Source of the DNA: Comamonadaceae bacterium
GTDB taxonomy: Bacteria; Pseudomonadota; Gammaproteobacteria; Burkholderiales; Burkholderiaceae_C
Direction: 5' to 3'
Assembly: GCA_013297875.1 (NCBI GenBank)
Contig: JAAFIW010000014.1
Location: 1 to 64,000 of the forward strand
Length of the DNA: 64,000 nucleotides
Shown one piece after another: positions 42,612-52,952 of this stretch (positions are counted from its first letter, which is position 1; every line of letters begins with the position of its first letter). The translations under genes were made by a program, and so were the position numbers. Below the pieces are notes generated by a model that did no database searches, had not been told where the DNA came from, and saw only the letters and a program-made list of their open reading frames with translations.

Positions 42612-43070
42612 TCAACGCCGCTTTTTGCGGTGATGTGCCGGGCTCGGTGGTTTGGGCGGCAGCCCCAGCGCCGCACGCGCTAGCGCATCAGCCTGCGCGT
42701 TGCGGTGGCGCGGAATCCAGCACAGCTCGCTGTGGGCAAAGCTGGCCAGCTCCTGCCGAGCCAGGTCAAACAGAGGCCCCAATCGCTCGACGACGGTGGG
42801 CGGCTGGTTTCCGAGTTGCTCTATCACGAGCGAGCTGTCTGAATGCAGGCGCAACGCCCGAGCGCCCAGCGCACGTGCCGCCTGCATCCCAGCGATCAGC
42901 GCCAACACTTCGGCTTCGTTGTTACAGCCACGCGTGCCGGTTGCATGCGAGAGTGTGTGGCGCTCTCCGTCGGGCGAGCACATGACCACACCATAGGCCA
43001 GGCGCCCAGGGTTGGGCCAGGCGGTGCCGTCGCAGTAAATCTGCCAGAGGGCGGGCGGCGCTATAGACAT
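42612..43070 (-). CDS. RNase HI-like protein
   Basis: This 152-residue RNase H-fold protein has the four acidic positions in YCDGTAWPNPG, CNNEAE, LHSDSSLV and NAQADALA. It should cut RNA in RNA-DNA hybrids, but it differs in detail from standard RnhA, so it may be an RNase HI paralogue. A basic C-terminal tail ends KKRR. It converges on the RidA gene. Confidence 0.85.
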   Translation of the reverse strand: MSIAPPALWQIYCDGTAWPNPGRLAYGVVMCSPDGERHTLSHATGTRGCNNEAEVLALIAGMQAARALGARALRLHSDSSLVIEQLGNQPPTVVERLGPLFDLARQELASFAHSELCWIPRHRNAQADALARAALGLPPKPPSPAHHRKKRR

Positions 43071-43129
43071 GGCTCATCGTAGCCTGCGGTTACCATCAAA
43101 AAATACCCCACTCTGATACACACAACACC

Positions 43130-43918
43130 GTGAAACTTGCCACCTGGAACGTGAACTCCCTGGGCGTGCGCTTGCCGCACCTGCTGCAATGGCTGGCCAC
43201 ACACCCAGCTGACGCACCGCTGGATGTGCTGGGCTTGCAAGAGCTCAAGCTGACAGACGAAAAATTCCCGTTTGACGCGCTGAAAGACGCGGGCTACGAA
43301 TGCGCCGCCTTCGGCGAGAAAACCTACAACGGCGTGGCCCTGCTGTCGCGCACGCCGCTTTCCGACGTGGTGCGCAATATCCCCGGCTACACCGATGAAC
43401 ATGCCCGCGTGATTGCGGCCACGGTTGACAGCGCCCATGGCCCGCTGCGCGTCATCAACGCTTACTTTGTGAACGGCCAAGCCCCTGGCACCGAGAAGTT
43501 TGAATACAAAATGAGCTGGCTGCGGGCCTTGCGCGACTATGTGCGCAGCGAGCTGGAACAGCACCCGAACCTGCTGCTGATGGGCGACTACAACATCACC
43601 CCCGAAGACCGAGACAGCTACGACCCGGTGGGCCTGCGCGAAACCATTCACCACACCACTGAAGAGCGCGACCAGCTGCGCAAGCTGCTTGAACTGGGCT
43701 TGACCGACAGCTTTCGCCTGTTTGAGCAGCCCGAGAAAAGCTTCAGCTGGTGGGACTACCGCATGCTCGGTTACCAGAAAAACAAGGGCTTGCGCATTGA
43801 TCTGATTCTGGTGAGCGAAGCATTGAAAGCCCACGTGAAAGCCTGCACCATTGATCGTGTGCCCCGCAAATGGGAAAAGCCCAGCGACCATACGCCGGTG
43901 ATTTTGACGATTGGCTAA
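43130..43918 (+). CDS. xthA: Exodeoxyribonuclease III
   Basis: XthA is an AP endonuclease/3'-5' exonuclease in base-excision repair. Motifs include TWNVNSLGVR, LGLQELKL (metal-binding Glu), GDYNITPEDRD and SDHTPVI (catalytic His). The protein has 262 residues. The start is GTG at 43130. Confidence 0.93.
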   Translation: MKLATWNVNSLGVRLPHLLQWLATHPADAPLDVLGLQELKLTDEKFPFDALKDAGYECAAFGEKTYNGVALLSRTPLSDVVRNIPGYTDEHARVIAATVDSAHGPLRVINAYFVNGQAPGTEKFEYKMSWLRALRDYVRSELEQHPNLLLMGDYNITPEDRDSYDPVGLRETIHHTTEERDQLRKLLELGLTDSFRLFEQPEKSFSWWDYRMLGYQKNKGLRIDLILVSEALKAHVKACTIDRVPRKWEKPSDHTPVILTIG

Positions 43919-43955
43919 ACCGGGCGCCGAGCGCCCCGGCTGTCGTAACCAGGCG

Positions 43956-46886
43956 TCAGCCCGTTTCGCCCAGGCGCTTCAGTTGGGTCTGTATTTTGGC
44001 CAGCGCCGCCTCAAAGTCAGCCACCCTCTGGTTCATTTGGGCAATCACCGCCGGTGGGGCTTTGGCCACAAAAGCCTGGTTGCCCAGGTTGGCCTGGGCT
44101 TTGGCAATTTCGCCCTGCAGCCGCGCAGACTCTTTGCCCAGACGCAGCTTTTCTGCCGCGATGTCAATCTGCATGAACAGGCACAAACGTGCCTCACCCA
44201 CCACCGCCACCGGCGCGCCCTGCCCTGCGGCGGCCCAGCTGGGTTCATCGTCAAACAGCTTGACTTCGCTCAGCTTGGCCAGTGCCTGCAGCACAGGCGC
44301 GGCTTGCGCCATGAAGGCGGCATCGCCCAGCACATACAGCGGCAAGCGGGTGGCGGGCGACACGTTCATTTCACCGCGCAGGTTGCGGCAGGCGTCGACC
44401 AGGGTTTTGAGCTTGGCAACGTAGGCTATGGCCGCGTCGTCGATTTTGCTCAGTTGCGCTTGCGGGTAGCGGGCGATGCTGATCGACTCACCGGCAATCC
44501 CCGCAACCGGAGCGACCTCTTGCCACAGTGATTCGGTGATGAACGGAATGACCGGGTGCGCCAACCGCAGAACCGCCTCCAGCGTGCGAATCAGCGTGCG
44601 GCGCGTGGCGCGTTGCTGCGATACGTTACCGGTCTGAATCTGCACCTTGGCAATTTCCAAATACCAGTCGCAGAACTCGTTCCACACAAAGTCGTAGATC
44701 GTGTTGGCCACGTTGTCCAAGCGGTACTCGGTAAAGCCTTTGGCCACCTCAGCCTCGGTCTTTTGCAGGATCGACGAGATCCAGCGGTCGGCCTGGCTGA
44801 ACTGCATGTAGTTGTGGAACTCGGCTCCAGGCTGACATTGTTCTTTGGTGTGCTCGGCCAGGCCACAGTCGTAGCCCTCGCAGTTCATCAGCACGAAGCG
44901 GGTGGCGTTCCACAGCTTGTTGCAAAAGTTGCGGTAGCCCTCGCAGCGCTTGGTGTCGAAGTTGATGTTGCGGCCCAGGCTGGCGTAGCTGGCCATGGTG
45001 AAGCGCAGCGCGTCGGCACCATAAGCAGGCATGCCGGTGGGAAACTCCTTGCGCACCCGCGCGGCCACCTTGGGCGCGGTTTCGGGCTTGCGCAAACCGA
45101 TCGTTGACTTGTGCACCAGGGTGTCAAGGTCCACGCCGTCGATCAGGTCCACGGGGTCAATCACGTTCCCCTCGCTCTTGCTCATCTTCTTGCCTTCGCT
45201 GTCGCGCACCATGCCATGGATGTACACGTCTTTGAAGGGCACCTGGCCTGTGAAATGCGTGGTCATCATGATCATCCTGGCCACCCAGAAGAAGATGATT
45301 TCGTAGCCCGTGACCAGCACGGTGGAGGGCAGGTACAGGTTGGCGTCGGCCGTCGGGCTGTTGGGAGCATCTGGCCAGCCCATGGTGGAAAACGGCACCA
45401 AGGCCGATGAGTACCAAGTGTCCAGCACATCGTCGTCGCGCTTAAGCGTTTTGCCCGGTGCCTGGGCTTGGGCATCGGCCTCGTCGCGCGCCACATACAC
45501 CTTGCCATCTTCGTCGTACCAGGCTGGTATCTGGTGGCCCCACCACAGCTGCCGGCTGATGCACCAGTCCTGGATGTTGTTCATCCACTGGTTGTAGGTA
45601 TTCACCCAGTTTTCAGGCACAAATTTCACCGCGCCGCTGTCTACCGCGTCGATGGCTTTTTGGGCAATGCTCTTGCCGTTGGCATCGGGCTTGTTGACCG
45701 CCACAAACCACTGGTCAGTCAGCATCGGTTCAACAACTTGCCCGGTGCGGGCGCACACCGGCACCATGTTTTTGTGCGGCACGGCCTTCTGCAAAAAGCC
45801 TTGGGTCTCCAGATCGGCCAGCACCGCTTTGCGGCAGTCATACCGGTCCAGGCCCTGGTAGGCGACCGGCCCGTTCTCGTTGATCTTGGCGTCCAGCGTG
45901 AAGATGGTGATCAGCGGCAGGTTGTGGCGCAGGGCGCAGGCGTAGTCGTTGAAGTCATGTGCGCCGGTGATCTTCACGCAGCCGCTGCCAAACTCGCGGT
46001 CGACAAAGTCGTCGGCAATGATGGGAATCTGCCGGTTGCACAGTGGCAAATCGACCATCTTGCCCACCAGGTGCGTGTAACGCGCGTCTTGTGGGTGCAC
46101 ACACAGTGCGCCGTCGGCCAGCATGGTTTCGGGCCGGGTGGTGGCGATGTGCATGCCGCGGATCAGGTTGCCGTCCCTATCGGGCTGCGGGCCATCGGAA
46201 AACGGGTATTCGATGTGCCACATGAAGCTGTTGCGCTCTTCGCTTTCCACCTCCAGGTCGCTCACCGCGCTTTTGAGCACCGGATCCCAGTTCACCAGGC
46301 GCTTGCCCCGGTAAATCAGGCCCTGCTCGTACAGGCGCACAAAGGTCTCGGTGACCACCTTGGACAGCTTGGTATCCATGGTGAAGTACTCATGCCCCCA
46401 GTCCACGCTGTCGCCCATGCGGCGCATTTGCGTGGTGATGGTGTTGCCCGACTGCTCTTTCCACTCCCACACTTTGGCTACGAAGTTCTTGCGGGCCACG
46501 TCAGGCGTAGGCCCCATGTCGTGGCGGCTGATGTTTTGGGCCTGCAACTGGCGCTCCACCACGATCTGCGTGGCAATACCTGCATGGTCGGTGCCCGGCA
46601 CCCACAGCGTGTTGTGGCCCCGCATGCGGTGGTAGCGCGTCAGGCTGTCCATGATGGTCTGGTTGAACGCATGGCCCATGTGCAGCGTGCCGGTGACGTT
46701 GGGCGGCGGCAGCTGAATGGAAAACGCGGGCTCGTCTGCCTTGGGGCTACCGGTGCCCCGGTGGCCGGCAGCGGCATAGCCCCGCTGCTCCCAAAGCGGG
46801 CCCCAGTGGGCCTCGATGGCGGCGGGCTCGAAGGATTTGGAGAGGGATTGCAGGCGGGGCTGGGTAGGTGTTGGGGTGTCGCTCAT
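43956..46886 (-). CDS. valS: Valyl-tRNA synthetase
   Basis: This 976-residue class I synthetase charges tRNA-Val. The HIGH-type motif appears in [13 protein letters not shown] and the KMSKS motif in [11 protein letters not shown], with a long editing domain between. The C-terminal coiled coil is [18 protein letters not shown]. The start ATG 46886 (MSDTPTPT) is used; an in-frame extension to 46952 is not conserved-looking. It converges on xthA. Confidence 0.96.
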   Translation of the reverse strand: MSDTPTPTQPRLQSLSKSFEPAAIEAHWGPLWEQRGYAAAGHRGTGSPKADEPAFSIQLPPPNVTGTLHMGHAFNQTIMDSLTRYHRMRGHNTLWVPGTDHAGIATQIVVERQLQAQNISRHDMGPTPDVARKNFVAKVWEWKEQSGNTITTQMRRMGDSVDWGHEYFTMDTKLSKVVTETFVRLYEQGLIYRGKRLVNWDPVLKSAVSDLEVESEERNSFMWHIEYPFSDGPQPDRDGNLIRGMHIATTRPETMLADGALCVHPQDARYTHLVGKMVDLPLCNRQIPIIADDFVDREFGSGCVKITGAHDFNDYACALRHNLPLITIFTLDAKINENGPVAYQGLDRYDCRKAVLADLETQGFLQKAVPHKNMVPVCARTGQVVEPMLTDQWFVAVNKPDANGKSIAQKAIDAVDSGAVKFVPENWVNTYNQWMNNIQDWCISRQLWWGHQIPAWYDEDGKVYVARDEADAQAQAPGKTLKRDDDVLDTWYSSALVPFSTMGWPDAPNSPTADANLYLPSTVLVTGYEIIFFWVARMIMMTTHFTGQVPFKDVYIHGMVRDSEGKKMSKSEGNVIDPVDLIDGVDLDTLVHKSTIGLRKPETAPKVAARVRKEFPTGMPAYGADALRFTMASYASLGRNINFDTKRCEGYRNFCNKLWNATRFVLMNCEGYDCGLAEHTKEQCQPGAEFHNYMQFSQADRWISSILQKTEAEVAKGFTEYRLDNVANTIYDFVWNEFCDWYLEIAKVQIQTGNVSQQRATRRTLIRTLEAVLRLAHPVIPFITESLWQEVAPVAGIAGESISIARYPQAQLSKIDDAAIAYVAKLKTLVDACRNLRGEMNVSPATRLPLYVLGDAAFMAQAAPVLQALAKLSEVKLFDDEPSWAAAGQGAPVAVVGEARLCLFMQIDIAAEKLRLGKESARLQGEIAKAQANLGNQAFVAKAPPAVIAQMNQRVADFEAALAKIQTQLKRLGETG

Positions 46887-47172
46887 GGGTGCGATTTTAT
46901 GCGAGTCACCCCGGCGTATTTGGTGCCAAATTGGCCTTACGTGCACGCTCAATGCGCACAGGCAGCTATGAAAAAAGTAGCAAACTTAAGTCTGCCGCAA
47001 AGAAGGCCGTGTCCACCTGTGACCGTGTTGGCCGACCCACCGTCTGGCTGGCCCGCACTGGCCTTGGCGAGCACCGCCCTGGTTGCTGCCACCTTTATTC
47101 AGGTAGCGCGGGGCTTTCGTAAGCAGAATTTCCATGCGTAAACCCCTACCCACGCCGCGCTGGGGACCGGCA

Positions 47173-47736
47173 TCACGCGGAAGCAGTGGTTTCCAGTGGG
47201 TCTTTGTAAAGCACATCTGACCGCAAGACGTATTTCACGCCATCTGAGACCGCTGCGCCCTCATGCCATGTGTCATGAACAAACAGCAATGCTGACCCGG
47301 TTTTGGGTGTGATTTTGAAATCCCGAAAATCGGTTTCACCGCCGGCGAAGTCATCGTTCAGGTAAACCATGAACGTCAGTTTGCTGAACAAACCCGACTC
47401 CAACCACGGCCCGTCTTTGTGCATCTTGAACCGTTGCCCTGGTGCGTACCGGTAAAACCGCAGACTCCTGGGTAAGCCGCAGGCGCGCTGGTGGCTGAGT
47501 TCGGGCAATTCAATAGTCGACAGCCGCGCCCAGAGCAAGCTGACCCAATGGGGTGATTCGTAGACAGCTTTGTCGTTGTTACGGATGTTCTGCATCATTT
47601 GCTGGCCCGCCGCGGTACGCACAGCAGCTCGCTCAAAACCATGGGTTTCAGCTTCTGTGATCAGCGCCTCGCACTCGCTGCGGCTTACAAACGAGTCAAT
47701 TGAAAACACGCGATCGGAATGGGCGAGCAGGTTCAT
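47173..47736 (-). CDS. 2OG-Fe(II) oxygenase, prolyl hydroxylase-like
   Basis: This 187-residue double-stranded beta-helix oxygenase has the iron-binding HKDG (H-x-D) and a later His in HDTWHEG, followed by VLRSDVLY with the 2-oxoglutarate-contact arginine. It resembles the prolyl-4-hydroxylase catalytic domain. Substrate unknown. It lies 16 bases after the hypothetical gene on its left-reading strand, so the two may be co-transcribed. Confidence 0.85.
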   Translation of the reverse strand: MNLLAHSDRVFSIDSFVSRSECEALITEAETHGFERAAVRTAAGQQMMQNIRNNDKAVYESPHWVSLLWARLSTIELPELSHQRACGLPRSLRFYRYAPGQRFKMHKDGPWLESGLFSKLTFMVYLNDDFAGGETDFRDFKITPKTGSALLFVHDTWHEGAAVSDGVKYVLRSDVLYKDPLETTASA

Positions 47737-47752
47737 GCGGTATGAAATGCAC

Positions 47753-48328
47753 TCAATTCAAATACCGTGGCTTTTCCTCATCCACCAGCGCGGCGAGTCC
47801 ACCCGCTACAGTTTCCATAGCTGGTTGAGCCCATTCTGAATGGGCTAGCGCCTTATCGAGCAATACAAGCAGGCCCTGCATCAGCTTGGGCTCCAGCTCC
47901 AGCTTCAGGCTGCGGGGTTTGTCCACGCCGGGTAGTTTTTCGGCCAATTCCAGGTGCACGGCCGTGCCGCGTGGCGATACGCTGGCCTCGGTGATCAGCA
48001 GAGGTTCTTCGCCCAGCGGCAGGGCTGCGCCCTGGTCGGCGAACGGGGTGTCAAAGTCGGCGTTTTGCAGCAACTCCTGTTTGCGGAAATCGGCCAGCAT
48101 CTGCTTCAAGTCGGCATCAACGGCGGCCTGCGAGTCTGGCTGCGATGTCACGGCTGCCTCGGTCTGCACCAGCTGCTGGGTTTGAATGGCGTTGAGCAGG
48201 GGTCGCATGCCCAGGGTCAGCCGCCGCGTCAGCCACAGCCGCACCTGTGCTGATTCGGTGGTGCTGATGCGCACCAAAATCCTGTCTTGCTCGCCCAGGT
48301 AGGTCACGGAGAGTTGGTGGATGTGCAT
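47753..48328 (-). CDS. Conserved hypothetical protein
   Basis: This protein of about 191 residues begins MHIHQLSVTYLGEQDRILVRISTTESAQVRLWLTRR. I do not recognise a family. It looks like a soluble protein with a beta-rich N-terminus and a Leu-rich C-terminus. ATG 48328 is chosen over 48337; the upstream open frame is antisense sequence. It is divergent from clpB. Confidence 0.65.
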   Translation of the reverse strand: MHIHQLSVTYLGEQDRILVRISTTESAQVRLWLTRRLTLGMRPLLNAIQTQQLVQTEAAVTSQPDSQAAVDADLKQMLADFRKQELLQNADFDTPFADQGAALPLGEEPLLITEASVSPRGTAVHLELAEKLPGVDKPRSLKLELEPKLMQGLLVLLDKALAHSEWAQPAMETVAGGLAALVDEEKPRYLN

Positions 48329-48351
48329 GGTTTGCATTCTAGTGACGGTGA

Positions 48352-48379
48352 CTTGAAAACCGCCTGATATGCCCAAGCT
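48352..48379 (+). promoter_or_regulatory. Candidate sigma32 heat-shock promoter of clpB
   Basis: CTTGAAA at 48352-48358 and CCCAAGCT about 13 bases later resemble the sigma32 consensus CTTGAAA-N(11-16)-CCCCATNT. It lies 31 bases before the clpB ATG. The -10 half is not perfect. Confidence 0.6.
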
Positions 48380-48409
48380 GCGACCCATTGATTTCACACG
48401 GAGATTGCC

Positions 48410-51037
48410 ATGCGAATGGAAAAACTCACCACCAAATTCCAGCAAGCGCTGGCCGATGCGCAAAGCCTGGCGCTGGCCAACGACCACGCCTACATTGCCC
48501 CAGCGCACCTGCTCGTAGCGCTGATCAAGCAGGACGACGGCCCCACGGCGCTGTTGCAAAAGGCGGGTGCCAACGTGCCCGGCTTGCTGTCAGCGGCTGA
48601 GGCCGCGATTCAAAAGCTGCCCAGCGTGACGGGGCAAGACCAGGTGCAGGTCGGGCCTGACCTGGGCAAGCTGCTGCAGGCCACGGAGAAAGAAGCCATC
48701 AAGCGCGGCGACGCTTATGTGGCCAGCGAGTTGTTTTTGCTGGCGCTGGCAGACAGCAAAGACGACGCGGGGCAAATGGCCCGGGCCAACGGCCTGTCGC
48801 GCAAAAGCCTGGAAGCTGCGATAGATGCGGTGCGTGGCGGGCAAAACGTGAACAACCCCGAGGCCGAAGGCCAGCGCGAGGCGCTGAAAAAATACTGCAT
48901 GGATCTCACCGAGCGAGCCCGCCTGGGCAAGCTGGATCCGGTGATTGGCCGCGACGACGAGATTCGCCGGGCCATTCAGGTGCTGCAGCGGCGCACCAAA
49001 AACAACCCGGTGCTGATTGGCGAGCCTGGCGTGGGCAAGACGGCGATTGTGGAAGGGCTGGCCCAGCGCATCGTGGCGGGCGAAGTGCCCGAATCGCTCA
49101 AGGGCAAGCGCGTGCTGTCACTCGACATGGCGGCGCTTTTGGCCGGTGCCAAGTTTCGCGGCGAGTTTGAAGAGCGGCTGAAAACCGTGCTGAAAGAGCT
49201 GGCCAAAGACGAGGGTCAGACCATTGTGTTCATTGACGAGCTGCACACCATGGTGGGCGCAGGCAAGGCCGAAGGCGCGATGGACGCGGGCAACATGCTC
49301 AAACCGGCCTTGGCCCGTGGCGAGCTGCATTGCGTGGGTGCCACCACGCTGGACGAGTACCGCAAATACATTGAGAAAGACGCGGCGCTGGAGCGACGCT
49401 TCCAGAAAATTCTGGTCGGCGAGCCCACGGTGGAAGCCACCATTGCCATCCTGCGTGGCCTGCAGGAAAAGTACGAGGTGCACCATGGTGTGCAGATCAC
49501 CGACCCGGCCATCGTGGCCGCAGCCGAGCTGAGCCACCGCTACATCACCGACCGGTTTTTGCCCGACAAGGCGATTGACCTGATCGACGAGGCTGCAGCC
49601 AAGATCAAGATTGAAATGGACAGCAAGCCCGAGGTAATGGACAAGCTGGACAGGCGTCTGATTCAGTTGCAAATCGAGCGCGAAGCCGTGCGCCGCGAGA
49701 AAGACGATTCGTCTAAGAAGCGTTTTGAGTTGATCGAGCAGGAAATCACCAAACTGCAAAAAGAAATTGCTGATCTGGATGAGGTGTGGAAGGCCGAGAA
49801 AGCCCAGGCACAAGGCAGCGCTGGCGTGATGGAGGCGATTGAAAAAACCCGTTTTCAGATTGAGGAGCTCACCCGCAAGGGCGACTTCAATGCCGTGGCC
49901 GAGCTGCAATACGGCAAGCTGCCCGAGCTGGAAAAGCAGCTCAAAGCAGCCGACGCGAAAGCCAAGACCGATACCGATCACAGCAAACCCCGGCTGCTGC
50001 GCACCCAGGTGGGTGCCGAAGAAATTGCCGAAGTGGTGGCCCGCGCCACCGGCATTCCGGTGGCCAAGCTGATGCAGGGCGAGCGCGACAAACTGCTGGT
50101 GATGGAAGACAAGCTGCATGCCCGCGTGGTGGGCCAGGATGAAGCCATCACCGCCGTGGCCAACGCCATTCGCCGCTCGCGCGCGGGGCTGTCTGACCCG
50201 AACCGCCCGACCGGTTCTTTCCTGTTCCTGGGCCCCACCGGTGTGGGTAAAACCGAGCTGTGCAAGGCACTGGCAGGCTTTCTGTTTGACAGCGAGGACC
50301 ATCTGGTTCGCATTGACATGAGCGAGTTCATGGAAAAGCACAGCGTGGCCCGCCTGATTGGCGCGCCGCCTGGCTATGTGGGCTACGAAGAGGGCGGCTA
50401 TTTGACCGAAGCCGTGCGCCGCAAGCCTTACAGCGTGCTGCTGCTGGATGAGGTAGAAAAAGCCCATCCCGATGTGTTCAATGTGCTGCTACAGGTGCTG
50501 GACGATGGACGGCTGACCGACGGCCAGGGCCGCACCGTGGACTTCAAAAACACGGTCATCGTGATGACCAGCAACATTGGCAGCCACATCATTCAGAGCA
50601 TGGTGGGCCCCAGCGCCTCAGGTGCTGGTGGTAAAGCTTCGCATGACGAGATCAAAGACGCCGTATGGGATGAGCTGAAAAACCACTTCAGACCCGAGTT
50701 TTTGAACCGCATCGACGAAACCGTGGTGTTCCACGCGCTGGACGCGCAACACATTGAACGCATTGCGGTGATTCAGCTGCGCCTGTTGGAACAGCGTCTG
50801 GCCAAGATGGACTTGACGCTACACGTGTCACCCGCAGCCCTGGCCGAATTGGCCAAGGTGGGGTTTGATCCGGTGTTTGGCGCCCGGCCTTTGAAGCGTG
50901 CGATTCAGCAGCGCATTGAAAACCCCTTGAGCAAGCTGCTGCTGGAGGGTGCGTTTGCACCCAAGAGCACCATTGCGGTGGAGGTCGATCCGATTCACGC
51001 GCCCGGCGTGTTCAAGTTTGGCACCGCCAGCGCGTGA
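48410..51037 (+). CDS. clpB: ATP-dependent disaggregase ClpB
   Basis: The 875-residue Hsp104/ClpB protein has an N-domain, first AAA+ domain (GEPGVGKT), the long middle-domain coiled coil (about residues 400-525), and second AAA+ domain ([13 protein letters not shown] and [12 protein letters not shown] Walker B motifs). It pulls apart protein aggregates with DnaK. GGAG lies before ATG 48410. The sigma32-like promoter upstream fits its heat-shock role. Confidence 0.97.
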   Translation: MRMEKLTTKFQQALADAQSLALANDHAYIAPAHLLVALIKQDDGPTALLQKAGANVPGLLSAAEAAIQKLPSVTGQDQVQVGPDLGKLLQATEKEAIKRGDAYVASELFLLALADSKDDAGQMARANGLSRKSLEAAIDAVRGGQNVNNPEAEGQREALKKYCMDLTERARLGKLDPVIGRDDEIRRAIQVLQRRTKNNPVLIGEPGVGKTAIVEGLAQRIVAGEVPESLKGKRVLSLDMAALLAGAKFRGEFEERLKTVLKELAKDEGQTIVFIDELHTMVGAGKAEGAMDAGNMLKPALARGELHCVGATTLDEYRKYIEKDAALERRFQKILVGEPTVEATIAILRGLQEKYEVHHGVQITDPAIVAAAELSHRYITDRFLPDKAIDLIDEAAAKIKIEMDSKPEVMDKLDRRLIQLQIEREAVRREKDDSSKKRFELIEQEITKLQKEIADLDEVWKAEKAQAQGSAGVMEAIEKTRFQIEELTRKGDFNAVAELQYGKLPELEKQLKAADAKAKTDTDHSKPRLLRTQVGAEEIAEVVARATGIPVAKLMQGERDKLLVMEDKLHARVVGQDEAITAVANAIRRSRAGLSDPNRPTGSFLFLGPTGVGKTELCKALAGFLFDSEDHLVRIDMSEFMEKHSVARLIGAPPGYVGYEEGGYLTEAVRRKPYSVLLLDEVEKAHPDVFNVLLQVLDDGRLTDGQGRTVDFKNTVIVMTSNIGSHIIQSMVGPSASGAGGKASHDEIKDAVWDELKNHFRPEFLNRIDETVVFHALDAQHIERIAVIQLRLLEQRLAKMDLTLHVSPAALAELAKVGFDPVFGARPLKRAIQQRIENPLSKLLLEGAFAPKSTIAVEVDPIHAPGVFKFGTASA

Positions 51038-51051
51038 ACCGGATGGGCGGC

Positions 51052-51444
51052 TTACTCCACAGCGCCGCTGCGATCCACATTGGTTTGGCTGGCGTTCGTC
51101 CAGTCCACGCCGCGCAGGTTGGCGCCCGAAAAATCCACGTTAACCAGCGAGGCGTTGGCAAAGCGCGCGCCTTGCAGATTGGCCTTGCTGAAATCCACGT
51201 TGGTGAAGCTGTAGCCGCTGAAATCACGCCCCGCCAGGTTGGCACCCGCGTAACTGTGGTTGGTGACCGAGCGGCTTTTGCCAGCAGGCGCGGTTTTCGC
51301 CGTAGTGGCTGGCTTGCCGCCCTCCACGCTGATGGACGAGCCGCCACTGTTCATATTGACCGACCCGTCGCTGCCAATTCGCATGCTTTGCGCAGACACC
51401 GACAGGCTGCTTGCACAGATTGCGAACAAAATCAGATTTTTCAC
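51052..51444 (-). CDS. Secreted pentapeptide-repeat protein
   Basis: This 130-residue protein has an N-terminal signal peptide (MKNLILFAICASSLSVSAQ) and a C-terminal half of pentapeptide-like A(N/D)LxG repeats (YAGANLAGRDFSG, ANLQGARF, ANLRGVDW). These form a right-handed beta-helix. The role is unknown. It is convergent with clpB. Confidence 0.8.
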   Translation of the reverse strand: MKNLILFAICASSLSVSAQSMRIGSDGSVNMNSGGSSISVEGGKPATTAKTAPAGKSRSVTNHSYAGANLAGRDFSGYSFTNVDFSKANLQGARFANASLVNVDFSGANLRGVDWTNASQTNVDRSGAVE

Positions 51445-51562
51445 GTCAACTCCATCGAAAAATGAAAAAGCAAGCTTCCCATGGCAATGTGTCAGGCACC
51501 CCTTGCCCGGCTGCGCAGTTGTTCAAATTGGTAAACCACTCAGCCTCGCGGGAGGGCGCTGT

Positions 51563-51859
51563 ATGAACCCCTTGTCATTCGTCTTTCGCTGGGTCTTTCG
51601 GCTGCTGCTCTTGGTGGTGGGCTTGGTGTTTGCCGCCAGCCTGGCCGTGGCCTTGATGGTGCTGCTGGGCCTGTGGAGCGCGCGCAGCGTTTGGGCCCGA
51701 TTGACCGGAAAAACCGTGCAACCGTTTGTGATGCGCGTGAACCCGCGTGAGGGCTTCGGTCGGGTGTTTCGAGCCGGGCAGCCGCGCGCAAGGGGCAACC
51801 CGAGGGCTCAGGCAGACGTGACGGATGTACAAGTGAAGGAGCCCCGGCAGCAGCCATGA
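51563..51859 (+). CDS. Small hydrophobic membrane protein
   Basis: This 98-residue protein has one long membrane segment (FVFRWVFRLLLLVVGLVFAASLAVALMVLLGLW) and a basic tail. GGGAGG lies before ATG 51563. No family recognised. It is followed by a dispersed-repeat copy and the RDD gene. Confidence 0.65.
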   Translation: MNPLSFVFRWVFRLLLLVVGLVFAASLAVALMVLLGLWSARSVWARLTGKTVQPFVMRVNPREGFGRVFRAGQPRARGNPRAQADVTDVQVKEPRQQP

Positions 51860-51941
51860 TGCTCCTGAATGTATAGCTGCTTGAGCAGTATTGGCATGGG
51901 CTGCCAGCCACTTTTCCTTACAAATCCCATCAGAAAACCAA

Positions 51942-52406
51942 ATGACCCCCGATGAACTCGAATACGTTGGCTTTTGGCTACGCACCTGGGCCGCTTTGAT
52001 CGACTCGGTCTTGTTGTTGATCATTCTGGTGCCCGTGCTGCACCTTGTTTTCGGCCCCCAATACTGGGAAAGCGAAGCGCTGCTGCAAGGCCCGCTGGAC
52101 TTTTTGCTCTCCTGGGTGTTGCCGGCCGTAGCGGTGGTGGCGTTTTGGGTGTACCGCCAGGCCACGCCCGGCAAGATGGCCATCGGCGCGCGCATCGTCG
52201 ATGCGACCACCGGCCAACCGGCAAGCACCAATCAACTGGTAGGCCGCTACGCCGGCTACTACCTGGCCATGATTCCGCTTTTTCTGGGCATCATCTGGGT
52301 GGCGTTTGACGCGCGCAAGCAGGGCTGGCATGACAAAGTGGCAGGCACGGTGGTGGTGCGCAAACGACGCGGTGGAGTACAAGCTGTGCACTTCGGGTCG
52401 AAATAG
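51942..52406 (+). CDS. RDD-family membrane protein
   Basis: This 154-residue protein has three membrane helices and the RDD-type opening VGFWLRTWAALIDSVLLL, plus QATPGKMAIGARIVDA. The family is often called uncharacterised or transport-associated. The start at 51942 is the only ATG after a repeat; no strong ribosome binding site is seen. Confidence 0.85.
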   Translation: MTPDELEYVGFWLRTWAALIDSVLLLIILVPVLHLVFGPQYWESEALLQGPLDFLLSWVLPAVAVVAFWVYRQATPGKMAIGARIVDATTGQPASTNQLVGRYAGYYLAMIPLFLGIIWVAFDARKQGWHDKVAGTVVVRKRRGGVQAVHFGSK

Positions 52407-52476
52407 ACGCGGGCGCAAACGCAAATTCGGGCCACTGCGTATCATCAAATTCCCTTTAACGACCCAGGAGATCGAT

Positions 52477-52818
52477 ATGGCCGGATGGTATGAAGTCTCG
52501 GAAAACGACAATGGCAAATTCAGCTTTGTGCTGAAAGCGGGCAATGCCGAGGTGATTTTGCGCAGCCAGCAATATGCTGCGAAACCGTCAGCCTTGGCGG
52601 GCATTGCGTCGGTGCGAACCAACAGCCCGCTGGACGAGCGCTACGAGCGGCTGGAGGCCTCTGACGGCAGGCCTTACTTCAACCTGAAAGCGGCCAACGC
52701 CCAAATCATTGGCACCAGCCAGATGTATACCGCTGCAGCTGGGCGGGACAACGGCATTGCGTCGGTGAAAACCAACGGACCCAGCACCACGATCAAAGAC
52801 CTGAGCGCCAAAGCGTAA
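52477..52818 (+). CDS. YegP-family (DUF1508) protein
   Basis: This 113-residue protein has two DUF1508 repeats, each with a (N/D)(G/N)K/RPYFxLKA..A.(V/I)I..SQ.Y core (residues about 10-40 and 60-90). E. coli YegP is similar in length and layout. AGGAGAT precedes the ATG. Function unknown. A terminator follows. Confidence 0.88.
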   Translation: MAGWYEVSENDNGKFSFVLKAGNAEVILRSQQYAAKPSALAGIASVRTNSPLDERYERLEASDGRPYFNLKAANAQIIGTSQMYTAAAGRDNGIASVKTNGPSTTIKDLSAKA

Positions 52819-52843
52819 ATCTGATTTTTCGTTTCCAATCCAG

Positions 52844-52880
52844 CCGACCGGGTGTGCCCAGCATCCGGTCGGTTTTATTT
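52844..52880 (+). terminator. Rho-independent terminator
   Basis: CCGACCGGGTG, a short loop, CATCCGGTCGG and then TTTTATTTT make a GC-rich hairpin with a T-run, right after the YegP-family gene. Confidence 0.85.
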
Positions 52881-52922
52881 TGCTATTGAATACATAGCAT
52901 CTTGAGCAGTAAACACCTGGGC
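52880..52922 (+). repeat. Dispersed repeat copy
   Basis: The TGCTATTGAATAC/ATAGCATCTTGAGCAG form with CCTGGG at the end is a slightly degenerate copy (GCATC for GCTGC). It follows the terminator and precedes the CDGSH-fusion gene. Confidence 0.8.
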
Positions 52923-52952
52923 GAAACGACGTTTTCTTCATATTTTTGCCCC

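Noticed and set aside
49118-50467. Long minus-strand frame over clpB
   Set aside because: Shadow of clpB; composition (His, Gln, Gly) is typical of antisense frames in high-GC DNA.
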